Assembly: GCA_030833265.1 (NCBI GenBank)
Contig: JAURHO010000039.1
Coordinates: 1 to 11,902 of the forward strand
Direction: 5' to 3'
DNA length: 11,902 nucleotides
DNA from: Crocinitomicaceae bacterium
GTDB lineage: Bacteria; Bacteroidota; Bacteroidia; Flavobacteriales_D; Crocinitomicaceae
Positions 1-6,761 of the stretch are shown here, in pieces (the first letter of the stretch is position 1; every line of letters begins with the position of its first letter). Position numbers and translations under genes: made by a program. Below the pieces are notes generated by a model. That model searched no databases. It was not told the origin of the DNA and saw nothing but the letters and a program-made list of their open reading frames with translations.

Positions 1-858
1 CAAAAAGAGATTTTCTTTCTTTATTTTTAAAACATAGGTTTCTAGCCCTAAAAGCGTCGCTAACACAACGATGACAATCCCTAATTTTTCGAGTAGCCAA
101 TCCATGCGATATATGTGCAGGCCTTCAAAGCCAGGAATTGATTCTAGTGCTACAAGCAAGGATTTGATGCCAAAATAAATGGAGAAACCTAAAACTAAAG
201 CACCTAAAATAACTGGCCAAGACTTTACTTGGTCCTTGTATTTGTAGATCAAGACGCCAAGTGAAGCTCCAAACATGGTATAACCCATATGTGGAGTAAT
301 GGGAAAGAGCGAATGTGGCCCGTGAAATATGTTTTGAATAAAACTAGGTGCATTGGCCGGCCAATAGGTAGCACCGAGTTGTCCGAAGAATAAATAGGAC
401 AGAAACAAACCTAAACCAGCAAGGGCGTAAAGCACAAAAAGCGGAATGAAACGCACATAGCGCCAAAGACCGTAAATCAGGATAATAAACAAGATGCCGA
501 TAGCTATACACTGCAGGACATGAAAGGCGTAATATTGGAGTAAATAACCCCAGAATAAAAGTTCAACTACGCGTTTAAGTCCTTTTTTGATTCGGATATT
601 TTTGAAGAAGGAAACACGGTCGTTACCCAGCATCAAGTAGGTAAATACCAAGCCAGTAACGGTTAAAAATGTCGGTGAAGTAAAGCCACGAATGAACTTC
701 CAAGTGACATACGCAGGGTAGGCGTCATCGGCCCATTTTAAGGCCAAGGAGTCATGGATGAAATGCCCTTCTAACATGAGTAGAATGGCAATGGTACGGG
801 CCATGTCAATGAAATAGAGCCTGGTTTTTGGTGTTGCTAATTGAGGTGCGTTTTCCAT
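1..858 (-). CDS. Multi-pass membrane acyltransferase-like protein (HGSNAT/DUF1624-type), C-terminus outside window
   Basis: The frame is open from an ATG at 858 to the window edge (286 codons, no stop), so the 3' end is missing. The protein begins MENAPQLATPKTRLYFIDMA and is strongly hydrophobic afterwards, with about seven likely membrane helices (for example residues 22-38, 58-76, 115-135, 140-158, 190-205, 215-232, 262-275). The N-terminal block R-x-Y-F-I-D-M-A-R followed by a hydrophobic stretch ending in GHF (His32) resembles the first helix of the heparan-alpha-glucosaminide N-acetyltransferase/DUF1624 family, which normally reads R-x-x-x-I-D-x-x-R-G...H. These are membrane acyl-transfer proteins; the substrate is unknown in bacteria. 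Here MAR stands where the family often has LRG. The gene starts 28 bp after the OmpA-like gene stop and is probably cotranscribed with it. An acyltransferase-3-like assignment is the main alternative. Confidence 0.6.
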   Translation of the reverse strand, partial: MENAPQLATPKTRLYFIDMARTIAILLMLEGHFIHDSLALKWADDAYPAYVTWKFIRGFTSPTFLTVTGLVFTYLMLGNDRVSFFKNIRIKKGLKRVVELLFWGYLLQYYAFHVLQCIAIGILFIILIYGLWRYVRFIPLFVLYALAGLGLFLSYLFFGQLGATYWPANAPSFIQNIFHGPHSLFPITPHMGYTMFGASLGVLIYKYKDQVKSWPVILGALVLGFSIYFGIKSLLVALESIPGFEGLHIYRMDWLLEKLGIVIVVLATLLGLETYVLKIKKENLFL

Positions 859-886
859 AGCGGACTTAATCGAGCGCAAGTTACAA

Positions 887-2821
887 CTAATTTTTAGCTG
901 CTTTTGAGCGCAATTCAATAATTTCTATTCTTCTTTCTTTAGATGCTGCTGCTGAATAAACGGAGTTTCTTTGATCATAGTAGTTATCACTGACATCCTT
1001 TTTTGCTTGATACTCGCCCATCGGGACTTCTACAAATATAAGCCGGGCTTGGTCTGCTTGCATGTAAGCAGCAAACTTTCCGTTGTCCACTTCTTCAAAG
1101 TAATTTTTAATGGCATCAATTCTTCTTTTCGTTAAGTGGACATTGTAGTCAGATTTTGCCAAAGGACTTGCAAAACCTTGTACTAAAATGCTGACTTCCA
1201 TGCCTTGTTGTAATTGTTGCCAAACTTGTTCTCTGAATAGGGCCAAATCTTGCATACCTTTCTGTACCTCTTGGTCAAAAAAGTTTTGTAATTCAGTGCT
1301 CAATACACGCGCTGTTGAAGTGTCTCGGTTCTGTTGAACTCCTTTCAAATAGGCGGGAAATTGTTGTTGATATTGAACAAATGTTTCTTCGTAATTCAGA
1401 TTGGTTTGTTCGGCTTTAGATTTTGGATCAGGGCAATCATTTTCAAAGTAGAGTGCAATTGGTAATTTGATGATTTGAATGTTCAATGAATCTTTTGGTG
1501 TTGTTTTTTGTTCAGGTCGATCAATAAAATTGGTGAATATATCGCTGCAACAAGTAGGGTGAGACGCATACAGACTTCCGATGCGGTTGGAACTAAGATA
1601 AGCGGTGTCTGCATCACAGAAAAAGTAAAGGTCATTAGCAGGGCTGTTGTAAGGCTGTCCTAAATTGATGGGTGGACCAAATTTTCCATCGGTTTGTAAC
1701 TGACTGTAGAAAATATCATAACCGCCGTAGCCAAAGTGCCATGAAGAGGAAAAATATAATCTATTGGTGAGCGGGTCAAACCAAGGGCTGAGTTCGTTTT
1801 CGGTACTGTTTATACCATTGATACTTTTGATGTCGCCAAAAGTGCCGTCATCTTTTCTTGTTGCTTGGTAAATATCTAGGCCTCCTTTGCCATCGGGTAA
1901 ATTCGCACAAAAGAAGAGCAGTTCTTCATTATTTACTTGGCACAAGTTGGGCATGCTGAAATAAGATGCGCTTAGACCCGGAAGTACTTGAGCGTTTGTG
2001 TCGAGTTTCCAGCTGCTGTCTGTTTGTTGATAAGCCCATTTGAGCTCACAGTTAAGGCCTGAAGAAAGTTCCTGACAAACACTGCATAAAAAAGCGCTGC
2101 TATTGGCATTGAAACTAATATTTCCAAATGAGTATTTCGGATGCTGAGTGCTTATGTCAAAAAGGGCACTTTGTTGCTTATTATCTAACCCAACTTTAAA
2201 AAGTTGCATGCGGTATGACTTCGCGAATACCTCAACTTGGTCTGTTGCGGTGGAATCTGGTTTAAGCGCGGAGAAGTAGAGTTGTCGATCTAAAACCGCA
2301 TGACCAAATTCTGCATCTAGGGTATTCAGGGGGTGTGGCCGAAGTGCTGCTTTTTCTTCGGCACTTTGATTTTTCAATTGCTTCAAAACCCAATTGCAGG
2401 CACCCACTTCTTGTGCTGCCTTTTTGTAGATTAGGGTAGATTTATCTTCAGCAAATTTGAGTTTGACTTCTTTAAATTGTGCCAGCGCTTCTTTGTATAA
2501 ACTTTGTTGCTTGAGCATCAGGGCATAGTTCAATTGCGCCTCATTGAATTGAATGCCTTCAGGATCAAGCTCGTAGACCTTTAAATAAAACTTGGCTCCG
2601 TTAATGTAGTCTTTGGATGCCTGATACGTTTGGGCCATTTTCCAAAGAAGTTCATTAGAAGTCGGCTCTAGTTCAAGCGCTTTTTGATAGAAGTCAAGCG
2701 CTTCAATATAATCTTGTTGCAAAACCTGTTTGTCTGCATGTGCGACAAGTTTAGCGAGTTGTTTTTGACCCCACAACGAATGGCTACAAAGTAGCAGTAA
2801 GACTAGATAAAATCTGGACAT
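887..2821 (-). CDS. TPR / WD40-like propeller / OmpA-like envelope protein (PorE-like architecture)
   Basis: 644 residues. Residues 1-18 form a signal peptide (hydrophobic LVLLLLCSHS, likely cut near WGQ). Residues about 23-125 carry TPR-like helix pairs (DYIEALDFYQKALELEP, DYINGAKFYLKVYELDP). Residues about 165-435 contain PD40/WD40-like propeller blades, with typical motifs such as LSPWFDPLTNRLYFSS, GGYDIFYS and AYLSSNR. The last about 190 residues look like an OmpA C-terminal domain, with VQGFASPLA, YNVHLTKRRIDAIKNYF and a terminal ERRIEII. Proteins of this order sit in the periplasm or outer membrane and bind peptidoglycan; PorE of the type IX secretion system is one example. Its start overlaps the end of the PorP/SprF-type gene by 19 nt, which suggests translational coupling and a shared complex. 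Whether it is the T9SS PorE itself or a paralogue paired with this PorP/SprF protein cannot be decided here; a paralogue is more likely. Confidence 0.85.
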   Translation of the reverse strand: MSRFYLVLLLLCSHSLWGQKQLAKLVAHADKQVLQQDYIEALDFYQKALELEPTSNELLWKMAQTYQASKDYINGAKFYLKVYELDPEGIQFNEAQLNYALMLKQQSLYKEALAQFKEVKLKFAEDKSTLIYKKAAQEVGACNWVLKQLKNQSAEEKAALRPHPLNTLDAEFGHAVLDRQLYFSALKPDSTATDQVEVFAKSYRMQLFKVGLDNKQQSALFDISTQHPKYSFGNISFNANSSAFLCSVCQELSSGLNCELKWAYQQTDSSWKLDTNAQVLPGLSASYFSMPNLCQVNNEELLFFCANLPDGKGGLDIYQATRKDDGTFGDIKSINGINSTENELSPWFDPLTNRLYFSSSWHFGYGGYDIFYSQLQTDGKFGPPINLGQPYNSPANDLYFFCDADTAYLSSNRIGSLYASHPTCCSDIFTNFIDRPEQKTTPKDSLNIQIIKLPIALYFENDCPDPKSKAEQTNLNYEETFVQYQQQFPAYLKGVQQNRDTSTARVLSTELQNFFDQEVQKGMQDLALFREQVWQQLQQGMEVSILVQGFASPLAKSDYNVHLTKRRIDAIKNYFEEVDNGKFAAYMQADQARLIFVEVPMGEYQAKKDVSDNYYDQRNSVYSAAASKERRIEIIELRSKAAKN

Positions 2822-3783
2822 ATGCGATACTGCTTTTGTGGTGGATTAAAACGTAGAAAGACATACCTGAAGCTTAACTCAAATGCCCCTCTACCTCGGC
2901 TTGCCGGAACTAAAGAACTGTAATTAAAATCATAGGAAATACCGGTATAAAGTGGTCCGCGCTGAAAACCAAAATTGAGGCAAAAAGCATCTTTAATTCT
3001 CCACCAAAGTCCGCCACTCAATAAAATTGCATTGGTTTCAGCAAATTTGTAATGCGCCATGCCGCCAAGCACCACAGAACGATACGGACCTTGAAAATTG
3101 AGTTGAATACTCGGTTGCAAGCTCAGCTTTGGGTAGTAATCATAGTACAAGGAACCAAAATAGTTGAGTCGGAGGTCTCGTTTGGTGTTGTCAAGAAAAA
3201 AACTTTGGTTGGGTCTGGTTAAATTAAAGAGCCCTAAACCTTGCTCAAGTCTTAAGGAATGATTGATTTGGTATTGATGAATTGCACCCAAGCCAAGCAT
3301 GGGTTTGAGCATGGAGGCCGTTTGAAAATTTTCGTTAGTGGGGGTGGTGGGGTCAAAAATATAGCCATTGAATTGACTATCGAAATAAAAAGCGGCACTG
3401 TTGAGCTGCCTGTAATTGAACCCGATTTGCAGTGCCAAGCGCAAGTGCTGTTGTGGGTTTAATTGCAGACTTTTAGCAAGACTCGTTTGTAACTCAAAGG
3501 TCTGAAACTTGCCGTCTCCGACCTGATCGTGAAATAGGTTGAGCCCCAAACCGAATCCTTTCCATTTTGTGTCGGCTGCCAGCGCAGTAGTTTGAAAAGG
3601 AATGCTGACACTGCGCCATTGTGTGCGGTAATTCGCAGTGAGGCGAAGGTCCTCATTAAAATTACCGGCATGAGCAGGATTGAGATAGATTGGATTCTGG
3701 TTAAATTGGGTCCAATGGATGTCTTGTGCCCAAAGTTGGGGCAATAAAACAAGGCTTAGACTTAAAAATAACAGACGCAACAT
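2803..3783 (-). CDS. PorP/SprF family type IX secretion system outer-membrane protein
   Basis: 326 residues from the ATG at 3783. That start gives a clean signal peptide (MLRLLFLSLSLVLLPQLWAQ) followed at once by the family hallmark QDIHWTQFNQNPIYLNPAHAG and then NYRTQW. A TTG 27 nt upstream is in frame but would place charged residues before the signal sequence. The remainder is a beta-barrel pattern of alternating residues, with short strands and many Gly/aromatic girdle positions (FGLGLNLFHDQVGDG, LRLALQIGFNYRQL, LSGGLWWRIKD, LNFGFQRGPLYTGISYDFNY). PorP/SprF proteins act with the T9SS in secretion and surface attachment of proteins carrying type B C-terminal signals; SprF serves the gliding adhesin SprB. 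No cargo gene is visible beside it. It lies 34 nt after the SDR gene and overlaps the OmpA-like gene by 19 nt. Confidence 0.9.
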   Translation of the reverse strand: MLRLLFLSLSLVLLPQLWAQDIHWTQFNQNPIYLNPAHAGNFNEDLRLTANYRTQWRSVSIPFQTTALAADTKWKGFGLGLNLFHDQVGDGKFQTFELQTSLAKSLQLNPQQHLRLALQIGFNYRQLNSAAFYFDSQFNGYIFDPTTPTNENFQTASMLKPMLGLGAIHQYQINHSLRLEQGLGLFNLTRPNQSFFLDNTKRDLRLNYFGSLYYDYYPKLSLQPSIQLNFQGPYRSVVLGGMAHYKFAETNAILLSGGLWWRIKDAFCLNFGFQRGPLYTGISYDFNYSSLVPASRGRGAFELSFRYVFLRFNPPQKQYRICPDFI

Positions 3784-3817
3784 GTACGAAGTTACAAAAA
3801 AGCGAGGCAATTAATGC

Positions 3818-4498
3818 TTAAGGGTTGCTTGCTGAAACAGGAATGATTTTACCATTGAGCAGTTGCCCACTGTGTTCGGCAAAGTTGGCGATATATTGCG
3901 CCATTTCTTCAGGTGTGGTGGGTGCTTGGTAGCCTGGGAATGCCTGGGCCAGCATTTCAGTCTGAACAGCTCCTAAACACAAGCAATTCATGTGAATTTT
4001 ACTTTCTTTAAATTCTTCAGCAAACATTTCGGTAAAAGAACATAAAGCAGCTTTGGCAGTAGAGTAGGCAGCTAAGCCCGCAAATTTAAGACTGCCTTGA
4101 AAACCACCCATTGAGCTAATGTTGACAATGTGTGAACCCGCATCCAGCTTAGGCAATAAGGCTTGGGTAGCTTCCATGATACCAATCACATTGACTTGGT
4201 AGCTATTGTGAAAATCTTGGTGGGTAATGGTTTGAAAAGGCTTATTGATGAGTAAGCCCGCATTATTGATGACGATATCAATTTTGTCTGGAAGTTCAAG
4301 TGCTGCAATTTGGGCGTGCACGTTTGTCAATAAATCGATGTGCAACGAGTGTACATTGGCTTGTTGAAATTGCTGCTGCATTTTGTCGAGTTGTCTGGAC
4401 AATGCATAAACTTGGTTGCTGCTATTTGCAGCAAAAACGTTTACCAGTGCTGCGCCAATTCCTTGGCTGGCGCCCAAAACAACAATTGTCTTACTCAT
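3818..4498 (-). CDS. Short-chain dehydrogenase/reductase (classical SDR)
   Basis: 226 residues, a little short of the usual 240-250 of classical SDRs. The Rossmann cofactor motif GASQGIG is at residues 9-15, NNAG at 78-81, the catalytic serine at 128/129 in NISSMGG, and the YxxxK pair is Tyr145/Lys149 (AAYSTAK). Arg35 at the end of the second strand (ALSR) points to NADP(H) rather than NAD(H) preference; that is inference. The C-terminus ends soon after GKIIPVSASNP, so the substrate-binding tail is short. The start ATG overlaps the end of the second PaaE-type gene by 8 nt (ATGAGTAA), so the two are translationally coupled. This suggests a metabolic link to the reductases, perhaps in aromatic or fatty acyl metabolism, but the substrate cannot be read from the sequence. 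Confidence 0.9.
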   Translation of the reverse strand: MSKTIVVLGASQGIGAALVNVFAANSSNQVYALSRQLDKMQQQFQQANVHSLHIDLLTNVHAQIAALELPDKIDIVINNAGLLINKPFQTITHQDFHNSYQVNVIGIMEATQALLPKLDAGSHIVNISSMGGFQGSLKFAGLAAYSTAKAALCSFTEMFAEEFKESKIHMNCLCLGAVQTEMLAQAFPGYQAPTTPEEMAQYIANFAEHSGQLLNGKIIPVSASNP

Positions 4499-5552
4499 CG
4501 AAACTTACAATTAGGTTTTCACTGGTGGCGTGTGCCTGACAAGTCAAGATATAGCCATTGGCAACCTCGGCATCGGTAAGCGCATGGTTGATGCGCATTT
4601 GAGCGCTGCCTTGAAGTACTTTTGCCCGACAAGATGAACAAACACCTCCACGGCATGAAAATGGCGCATCAAGCCCCGCTTTTTCAGCAAGCTCTAGTAA
4701 GCTTTTATCAGGGCCGTTCATGTCAAACTCCACGATATCACCCTCGAGCATCATTTTTACGTGGCTCTTGCCAGAAAAAGCAGGCGCTGAAATGGCCGGT
4801 GCTGCGTCAGTGGCAAAAAAGAGTTCTTTGTGAATTTTAGATTTTGCTACCCCAAAAAATTCCAGTGTGGCTTCGGCCATTTCCACCATGGCTTGAGGGC
4901 CGCATAAGAAATAGGCATCGGCCTGGAGCAAGCTGAGGTCATCTTTAATGAGGGCTTTGAATTGTGCTTCGTCAATGCGGCCTTCATGAGCAGCTTCCAC
5001 CTTAGCTTGTGAGTAGAAAGGCACAAGTGTGGTATTGCTTTGTGCTTGAATATCATTAAGAAACAAGGTCAATTCAGGGCTTTTATTGCCGTAAATTAAC
5101 TGAAAATGCGTGTCTGAACCGGCAGTCTTTAACATGCTCATGATTGGCGTGATCCCAGAGCCAGCAGCAAGTGCCACCACTTTTTTGTGTGCAGGTTGTA
5201 ATAGAAAATTGCCTTCAGGTTCGAATACTACCAAAGATTGTCCGGCTTGAACTTTTTGTAGATAGCTAGAAACTTTTCCGCCTTCTAAGCGCTTCACGCC
5301 AATCGACAATGGCTCATTTGGACCTGAACAAATTGAATACGAACGGCGTTCTGGCTTGCCATCAATTTCTACCTGAAGTGTGAGGTACTGGCCAGCCTGA
5401 AATTGAAAACTTTTGTTGAGCGCCTCAGGAATTTCAAAGCTCATTTGAACGGCTTCAGTAGTCAGTGGCTTCACATGACTCACGACAAGTTCATGCGCCC
5501 CTTTTGGAAGTTGCGCAGATTTGTTGGATTTAAATAGATCGAAAAGTCCCAT
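4491..5552 (-). CDS. Second PaaE-type ferredoxin reductase (FAD/NAD(P)H/[2Fe-2S])
   Basis: 353 residues from the ATG at 5552 (MGLFDLFKSN); longer in-frame extensions overlap the upstream gene and add no domain. Order of domains: FAD-binding barrel with RRSYSICS at 69-76, NAD(P)H-binding domain with GSGITP at 131-136 and CGPQAM at 217-222, then a plant-type ferredoxin domain with cluster ligands Cys300, Cys305, Cys308 and Cys338 (C-x4-C-x2-C...C). The length matches PaaE (about 356). All cofactor motifs are intact, so it should be active. It moves electrons from NAD(P)H through FAD to the [2Fe-2S] cluster and on to an oxygenase. It follows the first copy by only 4 nt and overlaps the SDR gene by 8 nt. 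By eye it is clearly divergent from the first copy outside the motifs, and it has an N-terminal extension of about 15 residues that the first copy lacks. It may serve PaaA or another diiron oxygenase. Confidence 0.85.
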   Translation of the reverse strand: MGLFDLFKSNKSAQLPKGAHELVVSHVKPLTTEAVQMSFEIPEALNKSFQFQAGQYLTLQVEIDGKPERRSYSICSGPNEPLSIGVKRLEGGKVSSYLQKVQAGQSLVVFEPEGNFLLQPAHKKVVALAAGSGITPIMSMLKTAGSDTHFQLIYGNKSPELTLFLNDIQAQSNTTLVPFYSQAKVEAAHEGRIDEAQFKALIKDDLSLLQADAYFLCGPQAMVEMAEATLEFFGVAKSKIHKELFFATDAAPAISAPAFSGKSHVKMMLEGDIVEFDMNGPDKSLLELAEKAGLDAPFSCRGGVCSSCRAKVLQGSAQMRINHALTDAEVANGYILTCQAHATSENLIVSFDE

Positions 5553-5556
5553 AAAA

Positions 5557-6624
5557 TTAATCGTCAAATGAAATGAGTATGTCAGTACTTTTTGGATGCG
5601 CCTGACAAGTAAGTACATAACCTTGTTCTACTTCTTCTGGCGTAAGTGCGTAGTTGATATCCATGGTCACTTCACCTCGGAGTACTTTGGCTTTGCAAGT
5701 ACAGCATACACCTCCCTTACATGCAAATGGCGCATCGGCACCAGCCTGATAAGCCGCATCGAGAATAGTAGGCCCCTGACTTGATAAATAAAAATTAGTG
5801 ACTTCGCCATCCATAATAAGTTCAATTTTGGAGTCGAAAGCCGCTGCTTGTACTGCTGCCTCTTCTCTTTTTTGAATCGGTTCGGCATGGAAAAGTTCAA
5901 AATGAATTTGGTTGGCAGCAAGTCCGAATTGTTCTAATTCGTTTTTGGCAGCTAATATCATTTGTTGTGGGCCGCAAAGAAATGCAGCGTCAATATGTTG
6001 ACCTTTGAGAAATGCCTGAAGTAACTTTTGAATACGCTCTGCATCGATGCGGCCTTTCAAAAGGGGCACGCCGGTGTTTTCCCTTGAAAAAACATGCACA
6101 AGATTCAGTTTGTCGAGGTATTTATTTTTAAGTGCTTCGAGCTCTTCTTTGAAAATGATTTCAGCTTGACCTTTATTGCCGTAAAAGAAAGTCACGGTGC
6201 TGTTTGGCTCGGCTGTTAAAATTGTTTTGAGGATAGAAAAAATGGGCGTCACGCCACTACCAGCAGCAATTAGCAAATAATTTTTTTGTGCTTGTGCGTC
6301 TGGTGTAAATTTAAAATTCCCCATAGGAGCCAAAACTTCTAAAGTATCGCCTTCCTGTAATTCGTTGTTGGCATAACCTGAGAAGACTCCGTCTGGAATT
6401 TGTTTGATAGCCACACGCCATTCATTTTCATGTGGTGCACTACACAAAGAATAAGATCTTCTAAGTTCTTGATTTTGAATCGTTTTTTTAATCGTTAAAT
6501 ACTGTCCTGCCTCAAATGTAAAGTCATTTGCCATTGAAGATGGGACAGAAAATGCAACAGAAACACAACCTGGTGTTTCACGTCTGATTTCAGATACTTG
6601 TAAGGAGTAAAACTTTGTTGACAT
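5557..6624 (-). CDS. paaE: Phenylacetyl-CoA epoxidase reductase subunit PaaE
   Basis: 355 residues, the same length as known PaaE. The FAD-binding motif RRSYSLCS is at 55-62, the nucleotide-binding GSGVTP at 122-127 and CGPQQM at 217-222. The C-terminal ferredoxin domain has cluster ligands Cys302, Cys307, Cys310 and Cys340; an extra Cys308 sits next to a ligand (VCCTC). PaaE passes electrons from NADPH through FAD and a [2Fe-2S] cluster to the diiron centre of PaaA. It is the first gene of the leftward run, starting 137 bp from paaA on the other strand, with a Bacteroidota-type promoter ahead of it. In E. coli paaE follows paaD in the same operon; here it is divergent. Which of the two tandem copies is the main partner of PaaA is not certain; the promoter-proximal one is the natural choice. 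Confidence 0.88.
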   Translation of the reverse strand: MSTKFYSLQVSEIRRETPGCVSVAFSVPSSMANDFTFEAGQYLTIKKTIQNQELRRSYSLCSAPHENEWRVAIKQIPDGVFSGYANNELQEGDTLEVLAPMGNFKFTPDAQAQKNYLLIAAGSGVTPIFSILKTILTAEPNSTVTFFYGNKGQAEIIFKEELEALKNKYLDKLNLVHVFSRENTGVPLLKGRIDAERIQKLLQAFLKGQHIDAAFLCGPQQMILAAKNELEQFGLAANQIHFELFHAEPIQKREEAAVQAAAFDSKIELIMDGEVTNFYLSSQGPTILDAAYQAGADAPFACKGGVCCTCKAKVLRGEVTMDINYALTPEEVEQGYVLTCQAHPKSTDILISFDD

Positions 6625-6643
6625 AATTCAAATTAATCAGGCT

Positions 6644-6677
6644 CAAAAGTAAACAATAAACTTCAAGCCCTCACAAA
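6644..6677 (-). promoter_or_regulatory. Candidate promoter of the paaE-paaE-SDR run
   Basis: On the minus strand a -7 box TACTTTTG (6644-6651) fits the Bacteroidota consensus TAnnTTTG. A TTTG -33 box lies at 6674-6677 with a 22-bp spacer, slightly long. The -7 box is 19 nt from the paaE start codon. Confidence 0.5.
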
Positions 6678-6711
6678 CATTTCTCAATGAACAAACTGAC
6701 AAGAATCATGT

Positions 6712-6740
6712 TTTGAAGGCGTGGTTATTTCCTATATTTG
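6712..6740 (+). promoter_or_regulatory. Candidate promoter of paaABCD
   Basis: The -7 box TATATTTG (6733-6740) matches TAnnTTTG exactly, and a TTTG -33 box is at 6712-6715 with a 17-bp spacer. The -7 box ends 21 nt before the paaA ATG, giving a short leader. The box also contains the TTG of a spurious upstream in-frame start, which argues for the ATG at 6762. Confidence 0.65.
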
Positions 6741-6761
6741 TTACATTCAAAAAGAAGCTTT

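Noticed and set aside
872..913. 8-bp direct repeat GAGCGCAA at 872-879 and 906-913
   Set aside because: Short, not inverted, with one copy inside coding sequence; probably chance.
3340..3352. G-rich run that might form a quadruplex
   Set aside because: Only GG-level tracts are available overall and the bases are explained by Pro/Thr codons of the PorP/SprF-type gene on the other strand.
3459..3752. 97-codon minus-strand frame inside the PorP/SprF-type gene, and a 67-codon plus-strand frame at 3259-3462
   Set aside because: Both lie within a well-supported gene in another frame, and neither has family features.
3784..3810. TTG start for the PorP/SprF-type gene
   Set aside because: It adds nine residues before an otherwise complete signal peptide that begins at the ATG at 3783.
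3784..3817. Possible promoter or terminator between the SDR and PorP/SprF genes
   Set aside because: A TAACTTCG on the minus strand is one base off the -7 consensus but too near the ATG and lacks a -33 box; the T run has no stable hairpin before it.
4300..4579. Two plus-strand frames antisense to the SDR gene, and others at 4622-4840 and 5596-5784
   Set aside because: Antisense to strong genes, with no coding character or start signals.
5553..5618. Upstream extension of the second PaaE-type gene
   Set aside because: It would overlap the first paaE by over 60 nt and adds no recognisable domain; the ATG at 5552 is 4 nt after the upstream stop.
6738..6761. TTG start for paaA, 24 nt upstream of the ATG
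   Set aside because: The TTG is the end of the -7 box TATATTTG, and the added residues are not part of PaaA; the ATG at 6762 gives the family length.
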